DNA from: Thalassia testudinum
Taxonomy: Eukaryota; Streptophyta; Magnoliopsida; Alismatales; Hydrocharitaceae
NCBI GenBank assembly: GCA_037157565.1
Contig: JAZHRO010000063.1
Span: 10,212,001 to 10,276,000, forward strand
DNA: 64,000 nucleotides
Direction: 5' to 3'
A program made the position numbers and the translations under genes. Below the pieces are notes generated by a model that made no database searches, was not told the DNA's origin, and saw only the letters and a list, made by a program, of their open reading frames with translations. The stretch's first letter is position 1; each line of letters begins with the position of its first letter. Of the stretch, positions 34,382-46,094 are shown piece after piece.

Positions 34382-36349
34382 TGATAAGCATACTTAATTA
34401 TGTCATATCATGCTTAATCATGTTAGTTTTGTAGCATTAGTTGCATTAAAACTATGGCATTTTATACATAATTGTATGAATGCATCTTAGAATTAGGAAT
34501 GCATAATCGAGCCTAGTTATTTCATGATTATTAATATGAGGCTTTATTCTGTGTAGGAGTGCTTGAGCTAAGCCTAGGAGGAACTGGCGATCATGATTAA
34601 TTGAGCTCAGCTAAGGAGAATACAAGGACCTGGCTAAAACCCCAACCCCAATTCATAATCCTAATCCCAATTCCAAACCCTGATCGTAAACCCTAGCTCA
34701 CCTAATTTTAGCTACTAAAACCCTAAACCTAACCCTAACCCTAACCTTAATCCCAATCCTAATCCTAATTCCCACTTTCCTAAAAAGTCACTCCACAAAA
34801 CCCTAGCCTAAAATTCTAAATCCTAATTCCACCACCTAAAACCCTAACCCTAGCTTCGACCTTCTAGAAGCCCACCAAAACCACTACTTTCCTAATCCTA
34901 CACCCACATCCCATGCCCACCAAACACACCATCTAATTTCCCATGCCCACCAAGCCCTAATTTCCCATGCCAACCACCACCACATCTCCATAAAAAACCC
35001 ACGCACATCCCTTCCTAAAAATCCCCTCCTCGCTACCTCTTCCCAAAGTCCCATTCCCACCTTCCAAATCCCAATTCCTAATCCTACTTTCCTAAAATCA
35101 ATTCCAAATCCCACTTGCCTAATTCTCTACCCCAATTCCCACACCACCTATGCCTACCCTCTCTATATAACCACCAACCTCCATGCAACCATTGATCATC
35201 TTTACTTTCTCTCCCTCTCCCTCCCCCTCTCCCTCTCCCTTCATACCTTAGCCAACCCCCTCTCCATCTTCTTCCTCCACCTTCTTCTCTACACCCCCCT
35301 TCTTCCTCCATCTCCACCGCCTTTTCTTCTTTTTCCTTTAGATCTTCCCTTAGGTCTCCCCTTCCTCTAGGTTGCCCCTCTTCTCTAGATCTTCTTCCTC
35401 TTTTTAATCCCTATCTCTACCTTCTTCTCCACCATAGCTTCTTCACCAAGGTGCTTGTGCTACTTCTTCTTTGGACCTTCTTCATGCTTTCTTCATCCTG
35501 GTGGTCATTGGCAAGTCTCTCCACCACCGCTACAAGTCCTCTAGCTTCCTCGACTTGTTTCACCTTCTAGTTGTTGTTGTTCTCATCATCATCATCATCA
35601 TCATCATCATCTAGTTGTAGAAATTGATTTATGCATTTATGTTATCAATGAAGATCACTTTCTTTCATGTGACATCTATGTATTTCCTTGATTTATTAGT
35701 GTAGTTTCGTTTATGTTGCTTTTATTTCTTTTATATTTGAAAATACCAAAAAAATCAGAAAAACTAAAAAAACCCAAAAAAAAGTTTAGTATTTTTAAAT
35801 TCGCTTGTCCAGATTCGCAAACCCACATTTGCAATTCATTTTGCAAATTTCCATCATTCAAAAATCACCAAATTTTGCATGTAGCTTAGGAATCAAGTGG
35901 AAATTCACTTTGAAAAATTTTAGGGCCTAATTTATTTTATAGAATTTTATAAAATGTGTGCACTGATGAGGGGTCAACTACCAAATAGATACTAAAATCT
36001 TAGCTTGTCTGGATTTTTAGAGAATTTTATACAACTCTAATTTCTGAGAAATAAATTGTATGTATTTCCTTAATCAGGAATCTTAGATAAATTATTTATA
36101 ATTTTAGGGTGTCATTAGAGTTAGGTTAGTTCTGTGTCTTGCACAAGGGGTCAGAATAGTGCTTCTGCCCTATTTTAAAAATAAAATAAAAAATATATAA
36201 AAAATTCTAAAAGTTCCAAAAAAAAAAAATTCGCCTTCTCTTAGGTCAAGAAGCAACTTGATCTATCCACCTCCCTTTGAGATGAGTTGGACTCCCATTT
36301 TCACTTAAATCATTACGAGTTCAACGGATATAAATTTAAAGCGATCGCA
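34382..36349 (+). mobile_element. Solo LTR, family B, inside SIRE-like gag
   Basis: A 1968-bp stretch begins TGATAAGC and ends GATCGCA, splitting minus-strand gag. The plus orientation rests on CTATATAA at 35162-35169 and the U5-type motif TCGCCTTCTCTTAGGTCAAG from 36230, about 118 bp from the end. The middle is C-rich with CCCTAA-like repeats (34722-34751) and pyrimidine runs. A clean target duplication is not visible (CATTC on the left, ATTTT on the right). Confidence 0.65.
35583..35612. repeat. (ATC)n microsatellite
   Basis: About ten ATC trinucleotides occur in a row within the family B LTR. Confidence 0.9.
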
Positions 36350-36591
36350 ATTTTCACACTATGACAATGCAATTATCATTTGACGAATTTCGCACATCAC
36401 TTTCAATTTCAAAATTTCATTTTCATGTGCTTGCTCCTCATTCACAAGTAACTTGTAGTTCTATAGTAAGATTTTCACACTATGACAATGCAATTATCAT
36501 TTGACGAATTTCGCACATCACTTTCAATTTCAAAATTTCATTTTCATGTGCTTGCTCCTCATTCACAAGTAACTTGTAGTTCTTTAGTAAG
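36350..36591 (-). repeat. 121-bp tandem duplication in SIRE-like gag
   Basis: Two adjacent units (36350-36470 and 36471-36591) are almost identical; the visible difference is CTATAG versus CTTTAG near the end. The first unit begins at the exact boundary of the family B LTR. The duplication is not a multiple of three, so it shifts the gag frame. Confidence 0.9.
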
Positions 36592-37800
36592 TCATCCCCT
36601 TCTACTCTAAGTTTTCTCCAAGCTTTATTCTCTTATTTAATCTTCTTGCATTCATGATAAAGCACATCATATGCATCTAATAACTCATCAAAAGAGTTAC
36701 AATCTTGTACCTCGATCTCATAGTCCATGTGACAAACATGTGTAACTTCCTTTGTTCACATGTCGATGTTTAACTCAAATTCCTCACTTGAATTCACCTC
36801 CAAGTTATCCCAAGTTGTAGCCAAGGCCTTCTTCTTCTTCTTAAAGTGCCTCCTCTTGCCTTTGTTGTTGCTTCTTCTCTCCTTCCTTTCTTTTATTTCT
36901 TTCTTGTCTCTTTTCTCTTTCTTGTCTTCCTTGAGTAACGAGCCCCTTCCTAATATACCCCTTTTTCTTGCATCCAAAGCAAATTGGCTCCTCATCATCT
37001 TTCCTCTTCTTAAATTGTTTCCTCATCTTAACATATTTCTCAAATCTTCTAGAGAACATATCTATTTCCTCATCATCTTCATTTTTGTCTCTCCCATCCA
37101 CATCAAAATCACTTTCAACTTTGGCCTTGAATGCCAAATTATTCTTCTTGAAGTTAGAGGCTTCATTCTCCTCCTTTGATTGCTCAAGCTTGACTTCATG
37201 TAGCATCAAACTTCCAAGTGCTTTTTCCATGCTTACATTCTTCAAGTCCTTGGATTCCTTAATGGTGTTGGCCTTCGACTCCCTTTCCTTTCTAAAAACC
37301 CTCAAGAACTTAAAGACCATCTCATTTGATTGGTAGGTCTTCCCAAGTCCATTAAGTGGGTTGATAATGTTCGAGAATCTCATGTCCATGTCTTTAATGC
37401 TTTCTAGAGGCTTCATCTTGGACGTGTCATACTCTTGGGTCAAGACTTCGATCTTTGTCTTCTTTACTTTTAAGGTGCCTTCATGTCTCACCTCTAGGCA
37501 TTTTCATACGTCATGTGCCATCTCAAGATGCAAAATATAATTAAATTCATCATTAAAGAAGGCACGATAGAGTACTCTCATTGCCTTACAATTAATGGAG
37601 ATCTGCTTCTTCTCATCTACTGTGTACTCTCTAGTTTTCGCATCCACTTCCGACATCTTGAATTATCTCTCCACCAATGGCCAATTTGACGTAGATGGCC
37701 ATTTTTTGGTTCCAATGTCCATAGCTAGTTTTGTCAAAGTATGGGGATCGATGGGTCAACAATACTTCAACCCTTAATGAGTTTAAGTCTACCATTGATT
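36592..37800 (-). pseudogene. SIRE-like copia gag (UBN2 type)
   Basis: This is the capsid protein of a Ty1/copia element of the SIRE/Maximus group. From about 37790 the minus strand reads PYFDKTSYGHWNQKMAIYVK, the typical N-terminal part. Then comes the UBN2 core, with HEGTLKVKKTKIEVL, MRFSNIINPLNGLGKTY and GSLMLHEVKLEQS in the open frame 36841-37491. A zinc knuckle follows as CFGCKKKGYIRKG, with Tyr instead of the metal-binding His and the last Cys not evident. A lysine-rich tail and ATTWDNLEVNSSEEFE complete it. Frameshifts near 37660 and stops are present. It sits just downstream of its primer site. Confidence 0.85.
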
Positions 37801-37841
37801 GTTGATGCGAAGATGTAACTCTAAGTTAGCACCAACCTAGA

Positions 37842-37853
37842 GCTTTGATGCCA
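37842..37853 (-). promoter_or_regulatory. SIRE-like copia primer-binding site
   Basis: The minus strand reads TGGCATCAAAGC, agreeing with the initiator tRNA-Met type site TGGTATCAGAGC at 10 of 12 positions. It lies between the LTR and gag. Confidence 0.7.
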
Positions 37854-37854
37854 A

Positions 37855-39219
37855 ACGAAAGCACTAAAGGCAAGGTGAATTGTGCTAGTGGCGAACCTCA
37901 GCTAGATTAAATCGATAATTGCAATAAACAAATAGCTAAATATAAATAGATGCAAAAAGGAACCAATAACAATCGACAAGAAGTAATTTATAGTGGAAAA
38001 CCCTCAAAAGGAAAAAATCACTACCTAGGTCTCCCAACCTAGGATTTTGCCCTGGTTCTAGACCAAAATCAGTAAACCCAAGCTACTTTGGCAATAACTT
38101 AACCTACAGTAAAATCGACCCTCTTGAAGACTATTCAAGAGCTGCCCTCTCCTCCTTGGGGAGAAGGAAACCCACAATCCAACTCAAATACAACAAAAAA
38201 AGTGGAATAAAAGAGTTGAGCAAGTAAACAAGTAGCTCAATTTAAATCCTACAAATAAGCCCCAATGTAATCAATTTAGATGCTCTAACAAAGGGCTTAA
38301 ACAAAATACTCCCTTGTACTCCCAAAAGAATGGATGTAGAACTAGAGGGAGAGAGTTGGAGAGCTCATAAGCATGTGCAATGCAATGGTGGAGTTCAAGT
38401 TGCCAACAAGAGAGAAAGAGGGTTTTGGGAGTGATGACTTATGCTCTCAAGAGAGTGAATAACTACTCAAGAATACTTGTATTAAGTGTGCAAGAGTTCT
38501 AGAGTCTAGGAGTGAGTCCCCTTATATAGAGAGGGTGTTTGGGGGACAAAACAAGTCCTTAGGCTCAAGATCCAACAAGCAAAAATGCCCCACTAGTGGC
38601 AATCCAACAAGCAAATTACTTTTTCAAAAAGCACTATTTACTGGCTATCTAAGATTAGATTGCTTTCACCTAACATTAGGTGGCCCATTTAATGCTAAGC
38701 ATCATGGTTTGTAAAATACTAGATGTAGTTGAAATTCACTACCTAACATTCATTTTTTATCACTTAATGTTAGTTTTCGCCTAAAGTACTGCATGAGGAA
38801 ACTTTTGTGGAATTTTGAAAATGTGATGCTATGTGATGATTTCTAATGATAATTAAAGCTTAATGAAGATCTTCTTAGGTCATTAGGGCATAATTAAATG
38901 CTAACTGCAAATTAATGGCTAATTAAGGGGTGATTAGGCTAATTAAGGTGCTTAAGTCAAGTTTTAGGGTTGAAGTGCCTAATTCACATCTAAATGAGTT
39001 ATACAATGGGGGTTATCCTTACAATCATCTATCAAATAAGTAAAATTACAACTAAAGGGTCCTAAATTACAATAGACCTAGACACAAACTCTTAGGACCC
39101 TTCCCAAAGGTCTCAGGCACCTTGTCCTTGTCCTTGATTGCCTTCACCAATGTAAGTGGCCCCTCTTAAATTGTCAACTTGCTTAGATTCTAGACCTATC
39201 CTACGTGTTAGTCTCAACA
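37855..39219 (-). mobile_element. SIRE-like copia 5' LTR
   Basis: This noncoding LTR lies upstream of the primer site on the minus strand. On that strand it begins TGTTGAGACTAACACG (39219) and has a TATA box at about 38520-38530. The 3' end near 37855 contains the GGTGAATT element also seen in the solo LTR at 31461. The exact 3' boundary is uncertain because a terminal CA is not evident. Confidence 0.65.
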
Positions 39220-41215
39220 AAACACACGCACACGCACGCACGCACACACACATAAAGAGAGAGAAACAAATTGAAGAGCTATCTCATCAATAAATTAATA
39301 TATATGTTAATCTAATCCACTTTAAGCTAATGTTTGTATCATCAAAACCACTTAATTAAGTGCATTATAACTTATGCACAAACATTCCCATCAATAGATC
39401 CTCCCATAATCACTTTTCTTAGAATCTACTTTAGCAAATCTTCTTTTCTCCAAATTCAATCTTTCCAGAGATTCCTCTAGAATCTCTCTTTTCAAAGCAC
39501 TGGAATCTCTTTTGCAATCACTTTTGGAAAATCTTCTCTTCTAGAATCTCCTTCAGAAATTCCTGTAGAATCTCATAGAATTTCTCTAAAGATTACACCC
39601 TAACAAAACTTCACAACTAAGGTGCAAAACTTAAAGAGCTTAGAGAGGGAAAGGTAGAGCTTCACATTGGGGAACTTGCATCTCTTGTGTCCTGTATCGA
39701 AAAGCTCAAAATCCTCCTTTATTTATAAGTAAACCTTACCTCTCACAATAACTAAGGGTTGCCCTTCCAACAACTAAATATCATGAGTAAATCAGTCTTT
39801 GTCCACTATTAGAATAAAATACTCTTAAATGATAATTTTCCCAAATCAATTTCGACCCACACATATCTTTTCCAATAGGTACTGGTTGAATAATCTCATA
39901 CTAGTTGAATTAGCCAATTTTGTATATAATGACTAGTTCTCCAAATTTAGGTAAGTAATGTTTTCCTAATTGGAGAATTTGAGAATAAATCACCCTGAAT
40001 TAAAATTAACTTAGATATATTGCTTCTTAAAGGCTTGTTTCACTCTTAGGTGAATTAGTTAAAGACTAACCGGTTAACTTAAATTAATTGGTTTTTATAC
40101 CTTGATATAATCAAGTTGAACTTTAATAATATGTTAAAAATAAAATTATAAACACTTAATTAAACTTTTCTTCATTGCAATTTTCATCTCCACTTACATT
40201 CCAATAATCATCAATTCTTCATGTAGTGTGCATAATTCACCTTATGGAGCTTCTCTTCCCCTTTGGGGTTTCCTTCCGCTAGGTTTTCCATTGCCTCCTC
40301 CTCGAGCCCCCTACTGCTGAGTAGTGCTTCTCCTACCACCATCACCACCCCTCTCATCTCAAATTGCCAGATGTTAAGCACATCCTTCCTAACATCATGT
40401 CTTCATTGATCTCCGTTAGAGTGCTCCATAAGGAGGGAGGTCTTTCCCCTTTTTAGGTTGCTAGATAGAGCGGCTTATTGAGGGAGTCTCATTTTTAGGG
40501 CTCTTCTAATAGCCTTTTTGTGGCGGGGTGGTTGATTGGGCATTGATCTATGTTCGATGACTTGATAGTGGTGACAGTAAAGGTGCAAGCTAGAGAGTCT
40601 CGACTTCCACATCTACAACCTCATTTCGTTATGTTGTTGGTTGTGTTTTCCTTTTGCTGTTGTTTGTGATGTGTTGTTATCTTCTTTGTTTGGTGTTTGT
40701 CTTGGAGATGTGCATGTATGTTGGGCTTGTAAATGTCATGATTCCCTTTTTGGGTTGACATCTTTGAACATTGGGACATTCCTTTATAGGTAATGCTCTT
40801 GTCACAATGGAAATCCTCATTCGATTCTTCCACACATGGCCTTTGATCGCAAATCCCAAGTTTGCAACATGTGTTTCTTATCTGTAATAATCAAATTTCC
40901 CATGATGTGATCATAATGGGCAATTGTGATCTTATGTGTTTCTCTTGTCCAGTTGTGCCCCTTTAGGGGCCTTGTACTTGTGGTTCTTCTCAATAGTGAA
41001 ATCCTCTAGGAGTTTCTCAACAGTGAAATCCTTTGATTCCTAAAGAAAATTATCTTCAAGTTGCAATTTTCAACACATTTAATTGTGAATATACATGTAA
41101 TCATGTATATGCACATGCATGAACTCTGCAATAAATTTTTTCCATACATGTACTCATGAACAATCATAATTATCACTACATAACTATCAAACATTTCAAT
41201 CATTTAGTTGGATAG
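39220..41215. other. Unassigned AT-rich sequence
   Basis: An (AC)n-rich run lies at 39224-39252. A minus-strand TATA-like CTTATAAATAAAG at 39715-39727 hints at another decayed LTR. From about 40240 there are short reading frames without recognised domains. Part of 40240-41215 could be the 5' region of the L1 LINE that follows, but I see no boundary. Confidence 0.5.
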
Positions 41216-41572
41216 AATGGCGGTTCCTGTTCCGCTAAGCAAGGTTTCGTCTGGTTTGCTACTTTAGCAGGCGATTGCATCCCTAGGGCTTCTCCTTCAC
41301 GAAATCACCCTAAGGTATTGTTGTAGTGCAAGATCTAGTTCATTGGCTTATCACTCCTACGCGATTCCTAGTATGCATAAATGGATAAGGCTGAGTCAGA
41401 GCTCCTTCTCTATCTTGAAGACCTCGGCAAGATGCTAGCATCCAATGATGAAGATAACTTACTATTGATGAGGAGGGCACTATTGATGATGTAAGCGTAC
41501 ACTATTCTTTAAAGTAAAAACAAAAAACCTTGTGAAAGCCAAAGGCCTGAAAGAGATGCTTAGGCATGGAAG

Positions 41573-42870
41573 TTGAACAGCAAATCCCCTATCCTGCAAC
41601 AGATTGAAAGTGATTGTTGGGTTGCCAAATTCGATTCAAAATCTGATTCATTGGCTATTTGGGATCGTGCACCTTGGCATTTCGAAGAGGATTTAATTGT
41701 TATTGAAAAAGCCAGACCTCGGACCTTGTTTGCAGAGTATTCCTTCATATTCTCTACTTTGTGGGTGCACATCCTTGATGTATCACTAGAGCTAAACAAT
41801 GCTCATACTACCTCGTGGATGGTACAGTATCTTGGTAAAGCTATGGATTTTGATCTCAACACACAGTCACATTCAAACTCAACCCATGTCAGGGTATTGA
41901 TCAATACTAATGTGCCCCTCAAAAATTATACAAGATTCAACTACGGAGACAGCTCGCTCTTGCAACTCCCACTCAAGTATGAAAGTCTTCCTCGTTTATG
42001 CACCTTTTGTGGATTGATTGGCCACGCCTATGCGTGGTGTGAATATATAGTTGAAGTAAAATGGAAAATGAATCTCACCTTGTCGGTAAAAGCAAGAGCT
42101 GAAGTTGAGGCAAGAATTATGCCCACTTACGGTGATGAAATACAAGCTCAGACACGATCCATGCTGTTCAATCGGTCGAGCCACCCAGGCCCTCATGATG
42201 TCGCCAACTCCTCCTTGCTGCAAAATGCGATTGCCTCTTGCCCTACAAGCCATGCCATGAACGTGCCTACAGAAGCTCTTATCACAAGGCAAGTTGCTGC
42301 AACAATTAATAAGGACATGACCTTTCTACTTGTCATGCAAGAACCCATCCCTCCCCACCCCCCCTTCCGCTTCTTGCGTCAACGCCACCCTGTCAAAACC
42401 AACCATTCTCGAACCACCCACTCTTAGACCTCTCCCCCACCCCTACTCCACCGTTCTAGGCCAGAAACACCTCTGCTAATTGAGCCCAATATCTCCCCTT
42501 CCACTCAAAATAACCACCCACCAAATATGTCTCATTCCCTACCAAATATTACGGCCCAAACTGACCTACTCCTTACCAATCCTCCCCACCCCAACAAGAC
42601 CCCCGCCTACCACCCAATCAAAATCCTTGCCTCTCGACATTAAAACCCCAACCCTCCAACTGCAAAACCACCCTCACCCCTCTCCTTCTCCCATACTCCC
42701 TCCAACAAACCGATGAAATTTAAGGGGCTAAAATTCAAAGCCCGTAATAAATTTCAACCTGTCCGGAAAATAAATCTCATCCTCCTTTGTCTTCCCATGA
42801 TATATTAGCTAGTAAAGGGTTGGATATTAAGATAACACCTCCCTCAAAGAAAAGCAAGAAGCTATGGTTC
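41573..42870 (+). pseudogene. L1 ORF1 (DUF4283-like with zinc knuckle)
   Basis: This is the nucleic-acid-binding protein of a plant L1 LINE. The open part is 41573-42427 (284 codons). It has a DUF4283-like region with APWHFEEDLIVIEKARP and LWVHILDVSLELN, then a zinc knuckle CTFCGLIGHAYAWCE (C-X2-C-X4-H-X4-C complete). A proline- and threonine-rich C-terminus continues through stops and a frame change to about 42870. The N-terminal part upstream of 41573 is fragmented. The first Met of the open part is not the natural start. Confidence 0.82.
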
Positions 42871-42876
42871 TGACCA

Positions 42877-43706
42877 AGGATTTAAAAAACGCGAAGCGAT
42901 CTGAGACGGTTTGCCTTCATTGACACGAAGCGTAAGGCTCAAGGCGGTTAAGGCATAAGTCTCAGGTTTTGGATAAAAAACATAGAAAATTGATATGATA
43001 TATACTTGTTAAGTATATATACATACATATACATACTTCTATGTATACATACATATATAATAGTATATATTATATACATAGTTCTACGTATGCATACATA
43101 TAACAGTATATATTATATACAAACTTCCATATATCCATACATATATAACAGTATATATTATATACATACTTTTATATATACAATTTCACAAACTCAAACA
43201 TGACTCTCAAATGTGTATGGTATACACATTACCTCTCAAATGTGTACAATGTGCACATTACCCCCCTAAACCCTAAATAAAAATCACATACCTCTCAAAT
43301 GCGTCCTGCTGGAGAGGTGGAGCACCCTAATGGCACTAGAGCAATGGTGTTGGCAAGTGCTGCACCTGGCTGCACTGGAGCGAGCGAGTGGAGCTCATGC
43401 TGGAGCCTGCACTAGAGTGAGTGAGCAAGCCTACACTGGAGCCTGCGCTGACAATGGAGCTCGCGCTACTGCTGGCGATGGAGCTGGCGCTGCCGCGCTG
43501 GCGATGCGGTGGAGCAGCTGTGATGGAGATGGAGCTAGAGCTAGCAATACGGTGGAGGAGCTGGCGATGGAGCTGCAACTTCCAACCAAGGCGGTGCCTC
43601 GCCAGCACCTCGAAGAGTTGAGGCACACACCTCACAGAACAGACTTGAGACTATAGCCTCGAGGAGAAATCAGGCCACCTCGCCTCAAGGTGCAGTTTTT
43701 AAAACC
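42877..43706. mobile_element. Non-autonomous inverted-repeat DNA element in L1
   Basis: An insertion of about 830 bp between L1 ORF1 and ORF2 is flanked by a 13-bp direct repeat ATGGTTCTGACCA (42864-42876 and 43707-43719). Inside are inverted ends: GGATTTAAAAAAC on the left and the reverse complement of GTTTTTAAAACC on the right. The true target duplication is probably 8 or 9 bp, since part of the 13 bp belongs to the ends. It encodes no transposase. The interior has an AT-rich repeat block and a GC-rich GAGCTGG/GCGATGG block. Class (hAT or Mutator) is undecided. Confidence 0.7.
43000..43190. repeat. AT-rich tandem block
   Basis: About three imperfect units built from TATATATAACAGTATATAT and TATACATACTT-like strings lie inside the DNA element. 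Confidence 0.75.
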
Positions 43707-43794
43707 ATGGTTCTGACCACCCCTCGTCCACCCATGGGGCTCTGGCAGCTGACCTCGAACAGGTGCACCAGCCCAAATAAGTCTACTGGCTTGA

Positions 43795-44690
43795 AATTGT
43801 CATGCTTTAAAGGGTGCCACGGTAATTCTTCACCTCGGGAACCTCCTGAGGCCCACTTCCCCTTCCATCTGTTTCATCTCTGAAACACATTGAAAGCATA
43901 GCCATTTGGAAAGATTTAGAAGACATTTTGACAACGTACAGTGGTTCGATGTTGATGCCCAAGAATTATCTGGTGGCTTGGCCCTCATTGACAGGAATGT
44001 AAATATGTCATTAAAGTTCCAAGGTTCAAACTATTTTTTTGGTGAGGTGATGAACCTCGATGGTAGGAGCCGACACCTTCTCTACATATGGTGTTCTTCA
44101 TGTTAAAGGAAGAAGGCATTTTGGAAGAAGATAATTACTCTCATTGGACAGGTTGACAACTTGTTGGACATTGGGGATTTTAATGCTATCCTATCCACCA
44201 AGGACACCATAAGGGGAATCAAACTCAACCTAGTGAAATTAAACACCTCTACAACTTCACCTCTGCTCTAAGTCTAATGGACCTTGGCTACTCTGGCCCT
44301 ACATACACTTGGTCAAATAGAAGAAGAAGCAAATTCCTAATCAAAGAGCAGCTGGATAGGGCCTTCGCTTTCGGACCTTGGTGTGATATATTCCTTTCGG
44401 TAGGTATTTTGCATTTGCCTACCATTGGAAGCAATCATGCTCCCATCCTTCTACTACTTCAAAGAGCTGCCTGCAAAAATAAATGAACTTGGCATTTCGA
44501 GGCCTAGTGGATGGAGGAGTTCCAACAAAAAATTCAAGCTTTTGGACCACAAGCTCTCATTCCCATCATCTTTCTAGTAAGCTCCACACCTTGAAGGGGG
44601 ATCTCACTAAATGGGTCAAGAAAGACGTCAAGACCTGGGAAGAAAAAAAAAACCTCCATGTAAGATGAATTAAAGATGCTGCAAGGTAGC
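43795..44690 (+). pseudogene. L1 ORF2 endonuclease domain, interrupted
   Basis: This is the APE-like endonuclease of a plant L1 LINE. Near the start the reading PSICFISETH fits the family motif with the catalytic Glu. Then come FRRHFDNVQWFDVDAQELSG and GGLALIDRN, an IGDFNAIL motif near 44170 (catalytic Asp and Asn of D-F-N), and DLGYSGPTYTWSNRR with EQLDRAF at 44277-44350. A GSNHAPILL motif with the catalytic His follows. Several stops and a frame change separate these parts. The frame is cut at 44690 by Athila-2 and resumes at 51706. Confidence 0.88.
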
Positions 44691-45679
44691 TGATAACACC
44701 ACACAAGGGGGTAATAATTAGGTTGAATATGGCCCATCTTTAGAATAAAAAGCACAACATAAGTAGAATAGGAGCATTACATGCATCAAGTACCAAGATT
44801 GCTTATAAATTGTATTAATGGCCATTTGTGTAAAGCATTTGTCAAAGTAGGCCTCAGATGAGCAATCGGACCGCACGGATGGATTTAGAACGATGAACGA
44901 AGTCCAACAGACTCAAGATTGGCCAAATCCGACATCCGGAGCTCCCACAATGGGCCCAAGAAATTCTGACCGTTGATCTAGAGATCAACGGCCCAGAGTG
45001 CGCCACGTCAGCCCGCCCCCACCGCTCGCACACCCTCAGCCGGCCAAGGACAAATCTCAGCCGTCGATCTTCGATCGAATGGCTGAGATCCGCGCACTGG
45101 CCCGCGGTCGCCGCAACAAAGCGCGGGCGTAGCGCAACGGTTAACGCACACGCCCGCATCGCCGCAACGCGCGTTCGAGCCTCGCGGAGCGGGTTTTGAA
45201 GGCAAGCGGGGGCGGCCAGGATCTCGCCACGCGACGCGACGACAGCTCGCGAGTGCCCACGCGCGCACGCACGCCAGGCGGAAACGCGTGCGCACACGTG
45301 CACCAAGGCGCGATCTCAGCGCGAGCACAGAAGGCTCTCAGCCGTCCGATCTTCGATCGGACGGCTCTCATTCAGCGGCCACGGATCGCGCGAAGAGGAA
45401 GACCAAGGCGGGCAGCTGACCGAAGGTAGGAGGGCTTCACCGACGTTTGTGGAAGCGATTTTAGCGACACTCTGGATGTCGCTAAAGCCCATTCTTCTTT
45501 TAGGAAGCCCTTAACTCTATTTAAACCCCCTTCTACCACCATTCAAGACATTCACTCCCCCTTGCAACTACTCCACTCCTCTCTTAGCTAGCTTTAGGCA
45601 CTTGTAATCGTCGGAGACAACGAGCCACCGATAGAGCCTCCTCCACCGCCGTGGCTGCCTCGTTGCTCTCCACTCTCTC

Positions 45680-45716
<37 letters not shown>

Positions 45717-46071
45717 CTTTCCATTACTTTTGTTGAAGCATGTATTTAATGTTGTAAGTTATGAACTATGAATGCATGATTAATGAAGTTATTTTCCGTT
45801 AAATCGTCATTTTAATTTCTGTTCAAAGTGCATGATCAAAACCAAGAGCTTTCTACCCCTAAACTCTCTCTATCTCTCGCTCTCGCTTTTCAAAACTGTC
45901 TCTTTCGCAAGCAAAATTCCGCCTTTTTCGTGACAAGTGATAAACAAAATACGATTTCCACGCCTCCCTGAGATCGACACTCGGACTCACCTCCGTTTAC
46001 TTCTTTTAAAACCGACGTACCAAGTGCGACTATAATGACACCTCTTAACACACACGCACTACGGCACGTCA
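44691..46071 (+). repeat. Athila-2 5' LTR
   Basis: This 1381-bp LTR holds a CpG-rich block at about 45000-45430, a TATA-like CTATTTAAACCC at about 45530, a (CT)n run at 45684-45713 and the U5-type motif CGCCTCCCTGAGATCGACAC from 45961. The first roughly 180 bp differ from the 3' LTR at about six positions, so insertion is fairly recent. Confidence 0.92.
45130..45181 (+). pseudogene. tRNA-like A-box/B-box module in Athila-2 5' LTR
   Basis: TAGCGCAACGG (45130-45140) resembles a Pol III A box, and GCGTTCGAGCC (45171-45181) matches the B box GTTCGANNC. Their starts are 41 bp apart, as in tRNA genes. The acceptor ends are not clearly paired. Confidence 0.45.
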
Positions 46072-46076
46072 GTTTT

Positions 46077-46094
46077 TGGCGCCGTTGCCGGGGA
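46077..46094 (+). promoter_or_regulatory. Athila-2 primer-binding site (tRNA-Asp type)
   Basis: TGGCGCCGTTGCCGGGGA lies 5 bp after the 5' LTR. This is the classic primer site of Athila/Tat elements. Confidence 0.95.

Noticed and set aside
34722..34751. Telomere-like CCCTAA repeats
   Set aside because: Only a few irregular units occur inside a C-rich LTR. The plant telomere unit is CCCTAAA, which is not tandemly present here.
35084..35317. Gly/Trp/Glu-rich minus-strand frame
   Set aside because: It is the complement of a CCTCT-rich stretch in the family B LTR, so it is compositional.
36350..36591. CRISPR-like direct repeats
   Set aside because: There are two long adjacent units with no spacers, and the sequence is plant nuclear. 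It is a tandem duplication.
43330..43656. 108-codon frame in a GC-rich block
   Set aside because: It is low-complexity repeat sequence inside a small DNA element. Frames are open on both strands and no domain is visible.
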